Shown here one piece after another: positions 56,230-64,000 of a stretch of DNA of 64,000 nucleotides. The translations under genes were made by a program, and so were the position numbers. The notes under the pieces were generated by a model, which was not told where the DNA came from, searched no databases, and saw only the letters and a program-made list of their open reading frames with translations. The stretch comes from CAVUAF01 sp963739375 (GTDB taxonomy: Bacteria; Acidobacteriota; Terriglobia; Terriglobales; Acidobacteriaceae). The stretch's first letter is position 1. Every line of letters begins with the position of its first letter. Location of the stretch: the NCBI GenBank assembly GCA_963739375.1, contig CAVUAF010000017.1, positions 124,001-188,000 of the forward strand. The letters are read 5' to 3'.

Positions 56230-57078
56230 TCATTTCATTATAGAGCGGCGACGCGCGCCCCCGAGTGCGCGCGGTGGAATGACGGGAAGCGGGCGGGGGC
56301 CGCCACGCGGCAGGAAGCGCTCCAACGGACAGCCGGCGCACTGCGGTGCGCGCTTCTGGCAATGGAACTTGCCGACGTTCACCAGCAGGCCGTGCATTTC
56401 GTTGTAGCGCTGCGCCACGTCGCCGCGGCGCCCCCGGCTCATGCGCGAGGGCAGGTGAGGCAGAACGTTCCTGGTTTCCGGTCGCTCTCTCCGCGACGCC
56501 GCCGTCGGCGCCGCGGCACGCGGGGCGGGGAAGGAAGAGCCATGTCCGAGCGCCGACTCAAACAGGTCGCGGATCTGGTCGTACTCGGCATCGTACGGCA
56601 GCAGGTGGTGCCGGTGAACGACGCGCCGGGTGTAGGCGTCCACCACGAAGACCGGGTGGCTGGCGGCGTAGAGCAGGATGGAATCTGCGGTCTCGCGGCC
56701 GACCCCGTCCAAGGCCAGCAATTCCGCGCGCAGCTCGGCCGTGGGCCGCGCGAAGAGGCGCGTGAGTGAGCCGTGGTAGCGCTGGTCGAGAAAGCGGACA
56801 AAGTTTTTCAGCCGCTGCGCTTTTTGCCGGAAGTAGCCGGCGGGCCGCACCAGCGCCTCTAGTTCCGCCAGGGGAACTCGCCGCACGCCGGCGACGCTGA
56901 GCAGGCGGGCGCGGCGCAGGTTGCGCAGGGCACGCTCGACGTTGGTCCAGGCGGTGTTTTGCGTCAGGAAGGCGCCGGCAATGACCTCGAAGCGCGATTG
57001 CGCCGGCCACCAGTGTTGCAGCCCCCAGGCGGCGTGCAGGGTCGGGTACCACGCGCGAATTTGGTCGCCACGATTCAC
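56230..57078 (-). CDS. Endonuclease III-like DNA glycosylase (HhH-GPD)
   Basis: A 282-residue protein: FEVIAGAFLTQNTAWTNVERALRNL, the helix-hairpin-helix LLALDGVGRETADSILLYA and the catalytic Asp in VFVVDAYTRRVVHRH. The catalytic Lys position is Glu (VGRETAD), as in the endonuclease III-related/MagIII group, so it is probably a monofunctional glycosylase. The C-terminal cluster motif is C-x6-C-x2-C followed by PLERFL, so the fourth Cys is missing. About 40 Arg/Pro/Ala-rich residues (GSSFPAPRAAAPTAASRR...) interrupt the C-terminal domain. Confidence 0.85.
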   Translation of the reverse strand: MNRGDQIRAWYPTLHAAWGLQHWWPAQSRFEVIAGAFLTQNTAWTNVERALRNLRRARLLSVAGVRRVPLAELEALVRPAGYFRQKAQRLKNFVRFLDQRYHGSLTRLFARPTAELRAELLALDGVGRETADSILLYAASHPVFVVDAYTRRVVHRHHLLPYDAEYDQIRDLFESALGHGSSFPAPRAAAPTAASRRERPETRNVLPHLPSRMSRGRRGDVAQRYNEMHGLLVNVGKFHCQKRAPQCAGCPLERFLPRGGPRPLPVIPPRALGGARRRSIMK

Positions 57079-57086
57079 TGTCTAAC

Positions 57087-57175
57087 GACATCCCGAGGAG
57101 CGAAGCGACGAGGGAGCCCCTATCCTACCGAACGTTTCTGTACCGGTAGGACTCCCTCGCTTCGCTCGGGATGTC
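57087..57175. repeat. 89-bp near-palindrome between dmpA-like gene and glycosylase gene
   Basis: Both ends are the perfect complements GACATCCCGAG (57087-57097) and CTCGGGATGTC (57165-57175). Pairing continues inward through CGAAGCGA, GAGGGAG and CCTACCG with small bulges to a loop at about 57132-57143. It belongs to the CGAAGCGA-type dispersed family. Confidence 0.8.
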
Positions 57176-57186
57176 TTAAGAGAACG

Positions 57187-58377
57187 TCAATGGCTCAACA
57201 GCTTGTGTGCGCGCAGGATTTCGAGCGTGCGGTCGAGCGGAAGCGCCTCCACGGTGTGGCCGCGGCCGGTGGTGGTGGTGGCCTTGAACAGCGAGTTGTA
57301 GATTGCCTCCTCGGTCGCTTCGATAGCGGCTTCGAAAAGCGGCGACATGGCTTCGTTGCCGAGCACCGGGGCCGCCGGCTTGCCGGCGTTCCCCTGGACA
57401 CGCAGTTCCGGCGCGGTGCTGAACGCGATCACATAGTCACCGGAGCCGTTCGAACCGGAGGAGCCGGTGCGCGCCAGTCCCAGGATAGCGCGGGCGGCCA
57501 GGCGGCGCAGGTTGCGCGCGTCCACCGGGGCGTCGGTGGCGACGACGATCATGCAGGAGCCGTCAGGAGAGTCGTTGGCCGTTGGTCGTTGGTCATTGGC
57601 GCGCCGTCGGCCATCGGCCGTCGGGCGTCCCGAACCTTCGAGTTCGTTCTTCAGGTAGTAGCGTCCGAGTTCCTTGCCCACCGGCGCGCCGTTGATCTGC
57701 AGCACGCCGCCGAAGTTGGTCTGTACCAGCACGCCCGACGGTATAGCCGCCCAGCGCTCGGGGAGGCGCCGCGAGCTGGTGCCGATCCCGCCCTTGAAGC
57801 CGAAGGCGACCGTGCCCGTCCCGGCGCCGACGCGCCCTCTTCCACGGGGCCCTCCTCGGCGCCGCGGATCGCCGCGAAGACGTCGTCGCGCGTGACCGGG
57901 CGGCGCGCGGATGTCGTTCAGGCCGCCGTCGTTGGTCTCGCCGACCAGCGGATTGATGGAGCTGCACGTCCTCGTTGCCGGGGAGGGCCAGCATGTAATC
58001 GAGGACGGCGTCGGCGACGCGCGGCACGTTGAGCGTGGAGGTGAGGAGGATCGGGGTCTCGATCTCGCCCAGCTCCTGGACCTGGGTCGAGCCGGCCAGC
58101 TTGCCGAAGGCGTTACCGATGAAGACCGCGCCCGGGACCTTCTCCCGGAACAGGTTGCCGCCGTGCGGCAGGATGGCGGTGACGCCGGTGCGCACGTTGT
58201 CGCCGCGACCACGGTGGTGTGGCCGACGCGCACGCCGGCAACGTCGGTGATGGCGTTGAGCGGACCGGGCGCAAGGACGCCCACCACGATCCCCGCCTCA
58301 CGGGCACGCGGGCGGGGTGCTGGGGCGGCGACGGCGGCAGCAACGGCGAGAACGAGAGCGATAAGGCGATAGAGCAT
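57187..58377 (-). CDS. P1-family (DmpA/S58) peptidase, four indels and an in-frame repeat insert
   Basis: About 396 residues after correction, with a signal peptide (MLYRLIALVLAVAAAVAAPA). DmpA-family blocks are clear: NAITDVAGVRVGHTTVV, VRTGVTAILPHGGN, FREKVPGAVFIGNAFGKLAGSTQVQELG, INPLVGETNDGGLNDI, VGAGTGTVAFGFKGGIGTSSR. The Ser nucleophile exposed by self-cleavage lies in DGSCMIVVATDAP. The frame breaks near 57837, 57905, 57956 and 58205 (two extra, two missing bases), and correction restores an exact length. Nineteen residues just before the cleavage site are encoded by a word-run repeat. It probably acts as an aminopeptidase or amidase outside the cytoplasm. Confidence 0.84.
   Translation of the reverse strand: MLYRLIALVLAVAAAVAAPAPRPRAREAGIVVGVLAPGPLNAITDVAGVRVGHTTVVAATTCAPASPPSCRTAATCSGRRSRARSSSVTPSASWPARPRSRSWARSRPRSSSPPRSTCRASPTPSSITCWPSPATRTCSSINPLVGETNDGGLNDIRAPPGHARRRLRGDPRRRGGPRGRGRVGAGTGTVAFGFKGGIGTSSRRLPERWAAIPSGVLVQTNFGGVLQINGAPVGKELGRYYLKNELEGSGRPTADGRRRANDQRPTANDSPDGSCMIVVATDAPVDARNLRRLAARAILGLARTGSSGSNGSGDYVIAFSTAPELRVQGNAGKPAAPVLGNEAMSPLFEAAIEATEEAIYNSLFKATTTTGRGHTVEALPLDRTLEILRAHKLLSH
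57571..57627. repeat. Word-run repeat inside the P1 peptidase gene
   Basis: On the plus strand GTCGTTGGCCGTTGGTCGTT and so on to CGGCCATCGGCCGTCGGG, a run of GTTGGCC-like words. The 57 bases encode 19 residues (RPTADGRRRANDQRPTAND) that family members would not need. The flanking sequence reads on as NELEGSG and SPDGSCMIVV. Confidence 0.75.
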
Positions 58378-58565
58378 GGCGGCGGCATTGTACCGATTGC
58401 CAACCTGCCGGACCGCGGAATTGCTGCGGGGAGCCGCCAGCCGGGTAGAGCTGCGCCGACCATCTACCTTAAAGGTTAACAGTTGAGCATTGCGGAATTT
58501 ACCAAAGTGTAAAGCTCTTGCGGGCGCCGGCGGCAAAGGCCTGCCCTCCGGTAGGCTATTCTGGA

Positions 58566-58594
58566 TTGACAAATTCTGTCACTCAACATACGAT
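58566..58594 (+). promoter_or_regulatory. pilB operon promoter
   Basis: TTGACA (58566-58571), 17-base spacer, TACGAT (58589-58594). This is a strong sigma-70-type promoter about 108 bases upstream of the pilB ATG, giving a leader of about 100 bases. Confidence 0.65.
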
Positions 58595-58701
58595 GCGCGC
58601 GGCTCTTCGCTTCAGCTGTTGTTCCCCCGAGCCATAGTCCTGCCCCGGGGTAAGGGGGCGGTGTCACCAATCGAGTTGTGAAGGGATAGGGAGACCCGGG
58701 T

Positions 58702-60420
58702 ATGTCTCAGCGGCTTGGCGATCTTCTGGTGAAAGAGAAGGTCATCACAGTTGAACAGTTGGAGCAGGCGCTTAAGACCCAGAAGGATACGGGGAGTGGG
58801 CGGCTCGGGTCGGTGCTGGTGAAGCTGGGCTTCCTCAACGACGAAGACGTCACCAATTTTCTTTCCCGCCAGTACGGCGTTCCCGCCATCAATCTCTCCT
58901 ATTTTGAAATCGACCGGCGGTGGTCGAAGCTGATCCCCTACGAGACCGCCAAGCGCTACCAGATCCTGCCGCTCAGCCGCGTGGGCTCCTCGCTGACCAT
59001 CGCCATGGTGGACCCGACGAACGTCTTCGCCATGGACGACATCAAGTTCATGACCGGCTTCAACATCGAGCCGGTGGTGGCGAGCGAGTCAACGATCATG
59101 GCGGGGATCGAGAAGGCTTACGGCGCCACCCAGGAAGAAGACCTGGAAAAGGTCATGCAGTCGAATCGGTGGCGAGACCGATGTCGAGCTCTCGGCGACG
59201 GAGGAAGACGAGCTGGCGCTGGCGGACCTGGAAAAGGCCGCCGACGAGGCCCCTATCGTCAAGCTCTGCAACCTGATCCTGACGGAAGCGGTGAAGCGCG
59301 GCGCCAGCGACATCCACATGGAGCCGTACGAGAAGGAGTTCCGCGTCCGCTTCCGCATCGACGGCATGCTGCAGAGCGTCATGACGCCGCCGCTGAAGCT
59401 GAAAGACGCCATCACCAGCCGCATCAAGATCATGGCCAAGCTCGACATCAGCGAGAAGCGGCTGCCGCAGGACGGCCGCATCATGTTGAAGATGCAGTTC
59501 GGGGGCAAGAAAAAGCAGCTCGACTACCGCGTCTCCACCCTGCCCGTGCTGTGGGGCGAGAAGATCGTGATGCGGCTGCTGGACAAGGAAAACCTGCGCC
59601 TCGACATGACCAAGCTGGGCTTCGAGCAGGAGTCGCTGGACAAGTTCGAGAAAGCCATCCTGAAGCCCTTCGGCATGGTGCTGGTGACCGGGCCGACGGG
59701 GTCGGGCAAGACCAACACCCTCTATTCCTCCATCGCCCGCCTCAACCAGCCGGACACCAACATCATGACCGCGGAAGACCCGGTGGAGTTCCAGCTGGCC
59801 GGCGTCAACCAGGTGCAGATGAAAGAGTCACATCGGCCTGAACTTCGCGGCCGCGCTGCGCGCCTTCCTGCGGCAGGACCCGAACATCATCCTGGTGGGC
59901 GAGATCCGCGACTTCGAGACGGCGGAGATCGCCATCAAGGCGGCGCTGACCGGCCACCTGGTGCTCTCCACGCTGCACACCAACGGCGCCCCGGAAACGA
60001 TCAGCCGCCTGATGAACATGGGCATCGAGCCCTTCCTGGTGGCCACCTCGGTGCACATGATCGTGGCCCAGCGCCTGGTGCGCCGCATCTGCTCCGAGTG
60101 CAAGGAAGAGGTGCAGTTACCGGAGCAGGCCCTCATCGAGAACGGCTACACGCCCGCAGGAAGCCAAGACCGTCAAGATCTACAAGGGCAAGGGCTGCGG
60201 CACCTGCAACAACACCGGCTACAAGGGGCGCTGCGGCCTGTACGAGGCCATGGAGGTCACCGACGAGCTGCGCGAGCTGATTCTGGTCGGCGCCTCCGCC
60301 CTGGAGCTGAAGAAGAAGGCCATCGAGGGCGGCATGATCACGCTGCGGCGCAGCGGCCTGATCAAGGTGATGACCGGGCAGACGACGCTGGAGGAAGTGG
60401 CCCGAGAAACCGTGCACTGA
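58702..60420 (+). CDS. pilB: Type IV pilus assembly ATPase PilB, three one-base insertions
   Basis: About 571 residues after correction. An MshEN domain, which binds c-di-GMP in relatives, covers the first 150 residues (RLGDLLVKEKVITVEQLEQAL...RLGSVLVKLGFLNDEDV). The motor domain has GASDIHMEPYEKEFRVRFRIDG, Walker A GPTGSGKTNTLYSS, EDPVEFQLAGVNQVQ, the Walker B/Asp box VGEIRDFETAEIA, LSTLHTN and the zinc tetracysteine CSEC...CGTCNNTGYKGRCGLYE. Extra bases near 59161, 59826 and 60153 break the frame; removing them gives an exact length. It powers pilus extension with PilC. Confidence 0.88.
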
Positions 60421-60424
60421 GAAC

Positions 60425-60507
60425 CAGTTGCCAGGGGGCCGTGGCCGGTGGCCGGCGGGGACGCTGCCCCGGAGGCGCAACTGGGAACTGAGAACCGAGA
60501 GCTGAAC
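60425..60507. repeat. Inverted word-run repeat between pilB and pilT
   Basis: CCAGTTGCCAGG (about 60424) and GGCGCAACTGGGAACTGAG (about 60474) are inverted words. The interior holds GGCCGGTGGCCGGC and the hairpin CGGGG-acgctg-CCCCG. It starts 2 bases after the pilB stop. Confidence 0.7.
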
Positions 60508-60512
60508 TCTTT

Positions 60513-61623
60513 ATGAATGTCACGCTGAGCGATCTGCTGAAGAAAATGCTCGACCTGAGCGGAAGCGACCTGCACATCAGCACCAACTCGCCCCCGCAGG
60601 TGCGGGTGCACGGCCACCTGCAACCGCTGGACATGCCGCCGCTGCAGCCGGCCGAGACCAAGCAGCTCTGCTACAGCGTGCTCACCGACGCGCAGAAGCA
60701 CCGCTTCGAAGAGAACCTGGGAACTGGACTTCAGCTTCGGGCTGAAGGGGCTGGCGCGCTTCCGCGGCAACCTGCTGAACCAGCGCGGGGCCGCGGGCGG
60801 CGTCTTCCGCGTCATCCCCTTCGACATCAAGGGCTTCAACCAGCTCAACCTGCCGCCGGTGGTGGGCAAGCTGTGCGAGCGGCCGCGCGGCCTCATTCTG
60901 GTGACCGGGCCCACCGGTTCGGGGAAGTCCACCACGCTGGCGGCGATGATCGACAAGATCAACATCGACCGCCACGACCACATCATCACCATCGAGGATC
61001 CCATCGAGTTCGTCCACCAGAACAAGAATTGTCTGGTCAATCAGCGCGAGGTGGGGTCGGACACCAAGTCGTTCACCGCCGCCCTGCGCGCCGCGCTGCG
61101 CGAAGACCCGGACGTGGTGCTGATCGGCGAAATGCGCGACCTGGAGACCATCGAGTCGGCGCTGCGCATCGCCGAAACCGGCCACCTCACCTTCGGCACG
61201 TTGCACACCAATTCGGCGTCGTCCACCATCAACCGCATCATTGACGTCTTCCCCTCCAGCCAGCAGTCGCAGATTCGGGCGCAGCTTTCGCTGGTGCTGG
61301 AAGGCATCATGTGCCAAACCCTCCTGCCCAAGATGGGCGGCGGGCGGTGCATGGCGATGGAGATCCTGGTCCCCAACGCCGCCGTGCGCAACCTGATCCG
61401 CGAGGACAAAATCCACCAGATCTATTCCGCCATGCAGTCGGGCCAGGACAAGTACGGCATGCAGACCTTCAACCAGTCGCTGGCGTCGCTGGTGTTCGCC
61501 AAGCAGATCAGCACCGAGGCGGCACTGCAGCGCTCGTCCATCCAGGAGGAGCTGCAGGAGATGATCAACCGCGGCGCCGGCGTCGCCAAGGGCACCCCGC
61601 CGGCGGGGGCCATGAAGAGGTAA
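60513..61623 (+). CDS. pilT: Type IV pilus twitching motility ATPase PilT, one-base insertion
   Basis: About 369 residues after correction. It has LLKKMLDLSGSDLHISTNSPPQVRVHG, Walker A VTGPTGSGKSTTLAAMID, the Asp box TIEDPIEFVHQNK, Walker B VLIGEMRDLETIESALRIAETGHL, LHTNSASSTINRIIDVFP and the AIRNLIRE-like AVRNLIREDKIHQIYS retraction box. The frame breaks at about 60720-60723 (AACCTGGGAACTGG), where one extra G interrupts NLELDFSFGLKGLARFR. It retracts the pilus. Confidence 0.9.
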
Positions 61624-61696
61624 ACCGTCGCCGCGCGGGCGGCGCTGCCGGCAGCTCGCAGCCCCGGCCGAGGCCAAGGTTACGGAGGGACAGTCG

Positions 61697-62904
<1,208 letters not shown>

Positions 62905-63048
62905 GCCGCCCCGGGCACGGACCCGGGTCACGCCCGTGTCCGCGGCGGTGTCGGGGGAGCGACGCGTGTCGCCGCGGGCGCCGGCGCGGCGGCGGAGCGG
63001 AAATGGCGGGCAACGCGCGGGCCCGCCGCGGGCCCGGCAGGACTGAGG

Positions 63049-64000
63049 ATGGAAACACCATCGAACGAGCGCATCTGGCTGTCGTGGCTGGTCAAGGTGC
63101 GCATTCTCATCATCACCTGCGTGCTGGCCATCGAACTGGCTATCACCCGCCTGACCGAGACCCGGGTCCCGATCGAACTCTTCCTCGCCGTCATTTTCCT
63201 GTGGTACTGCGCCTCCGCTGCCTACTACGCCCTGGTCGACCGTTGGCGCGCGGTCAAGCTGCAGGCCCGGGTGCAGGTGCTCAGCGACGTGGCCTTCGGC
63301 ACCGCCGTGCTCTACGTAAGCGGCGGCATCGACACCTCCTTCAACTTCCTCTTCCCCGTCCTGATCATCGTCGCCAGCATCCTGCTCTCGCGCTTGTGGG
63401 CCTACCTGACGGCGCTGCTGGCGTTCATCGCCTTCGGCGCGATGCTGGAACTCTCGTACCTCGACGTCATCCCGTCGTACGGCACGACGCATCCCGCGCC
63501 GCGGTCGCTGCAACTGGTCATCTTCGTCAACCTCTTTGCCTACCTGGCTGTCGCTTACCTCTCCAGCATGCTGGTGGCGAAGCTGCGCCAGGCCGACGTG
63601 CAGTTGCAGGACAAGAGCGGCGCGCTCCAGGACCTGCAGGCGCTGCACCAGAACATCATCCATTCCATGACCGCGGGGCTGATCACCACCGATCTGGAGG
63701 GCCGCATCAGCGTGCTGAACCCGGCCGCCGCCGGGGTGCTGGAACGCAGCGAGCAGGAGACGCTGGGGCGCCCGGTGTCGCAGCTGTTTCTCGACCGGCT
63801 GCCGCCGGTGGATGGCGGGCCCAGCCGCAGCGAGATCCGTTACCTGGCGCCCAGCGGCAGGGAGAAGACCCTGGGGGTCACCGCCGCGGTGGTCACGGTG
63901 GGGGACCGCGGCCGCGCCGGCTACCTCTACACCTTCAACGACCTCACCGACATTCGCCGCCTGGAGCGGGAGATGCGCATGCGCGACCGGCTGGCGGCGT
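63049..64000 (+). CDS. pilS: Sensor histidine kinase PilS (3' truncated)
   Basis: The open frame starts at ATG 63049 with TGAGG upstream and runs off the window (317 codons seen). The N-terminus has about six membrane helices (VRILIITCVLAIELAIT, LFLAVIFLWYCASAAYYAL, VAFGTAVLYVSG, FPVLIIVASILLS, LTALLAFIAFGAMLELSYL, LVIFVNLFAYLAVAYLSS), followed by a short coiled coil and a PAS domain (NIIHSMTAGLITTDLEGRISVLNPAAAGVLER...GYLYTFNDLTDIRRLEREM). The kinase core is beyond the edge. The layout and position after pilB-T-C identify PilS, which with PilR controls pilin transcription. Confidence 0.87.
   Translation, partial: METPSNERIWLSWLVKVRILIITCVLAIELAITRLTETRVPIELFLAVIFLWYCASAAYYALVDRWRAVKLQARVQVLSDVAFGTAVLYVSGGIDTSFNFLFPVLIIVASILLSRLWAYLTALLAFIAFGAMLELSYLDVIPSYGTTHPAPRSLQLVIFVNLFAYLAVAYLSSMLVAKLRQADVQLQDKSGALQDLQALHQNIIHSMTAGLITTDLEGRISVLNPAAAGVLERSEQETLGRPVSQLFLDRLPPVDGGPSRSEIRYLAPSGREKTLGVTAAVVTVGDRGRAGYLYTFNDLTDIRRLEREMRMRDRLAA

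Noticed and set aside
57187..58377. P1 peptidase as a true pseudogene
   Set aside because: Four indels balance exactly, all catalytic blocks survive, and similar indels occur in essential-type pilus genes, so sequence error is more likely than decay.
58440..58560. Possible c-di-GMP riboswitch upstream of pilB (GGCAAAGGCC, TCCGGTAGG)
   Set aside because: The fragments resemble parts of the GEMM motif, but the order and pairing do not fit, and the strong promoter lies downstream of them.

Overview
The window is GC-rich, tightly packed bacterial chromosome, almost entirely housekeeping and envelope genes. I see no rRNA, tRNA, CRISPR array, prophage or insertion sequence. The gene set suggests an Acidobacteriota (Terriglobia-like) genome. 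The reasons are a GWxTD-domain protein paired with a carboxypeptidase-regulatory-domain beta-barrel, a LiaI/LiaF-type membrane cluster behind an ECF sigma/anti-sigma pair, LptE and lipid genes of a Gram-negative, a PilB-PilT-PilC-PilS block, and intergenic spaces filled with short hairpin repeats. This placement is an inference from gene content, not a database result.

Layout. 1-4 kb: partial argJ, two small uncharacterised genes, glgC. 4-8 kb: an ECF sigma factor with a candidate autoregulatory promoter, its zinc-finger anti-sigma factor, and three membrane proteins that each carry a LiaI-like module. 8-16 kb: cmk, an AlkZ-related gene, mutL, a two-gene transketolase, thiC. 16-19 kb: a PadR-controlled membrane protein and a small secreted protein, surrounded by repeats. 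19-24 kb: a TPC-type P-type ATPase divergent from ccmE-A-B-C-D. 24-30 kb: a secreted amidohydrolase, the GWxTD/beta-barrel pair, a CBS protein. 30-35 kb: glcD-glcE-glcF, a PilZ protein, a hydroxyisobutyrate-dehydrogenase-type enzyme. 36-39 kb: Mpo1-like protein, acyl-CoA dehydrogenase, meaB and methylmalonyl-CoA epimerase, a propionate/branched-chain module. 39-45 kb: tsaB, rimI, a DUF465 protein, psd-pssA, an Asd-like protein without its catalytic cysteine, lptE-holA. 45-52 kb: a large secreted protein, rpsT, phoH-ybeY-corC-era. 52-58 kb: an NtrY/NtrX two-component pair, an endonuclease III relative, a P1-family aminopeptidase. 58-64 kb: type IV pilus motor genes pilB, pilT, pilC and the start of pilS.

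Two features stand out. First, intergenic gaps repeatedly hold elements of one architecture: a run of a degenerate 6-8-base word, an optional hairpin-rich interior, then often the same word reversed. The word differs from locus to locus. Interior hairpins recur as modules: a 203-bp four-hairpin composite appears twice, and a 43-bp hairpin appears twice as a perfect inverted copy 17.6 kb apart. One word-run element sits in frame inside a peptidase gene, a few residues before its self-cleavage site.

Second, eight genes contain single-base indels, 16 in total. In every gene, correcting them restores full-length frames exactly, and 13 of the 16 fall in three short tracts (glcD, the P1 peptidase, pilB-T-C). 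I read these mainly as sequence errors, so the genes are annotated as functional CDS with frameshifts.
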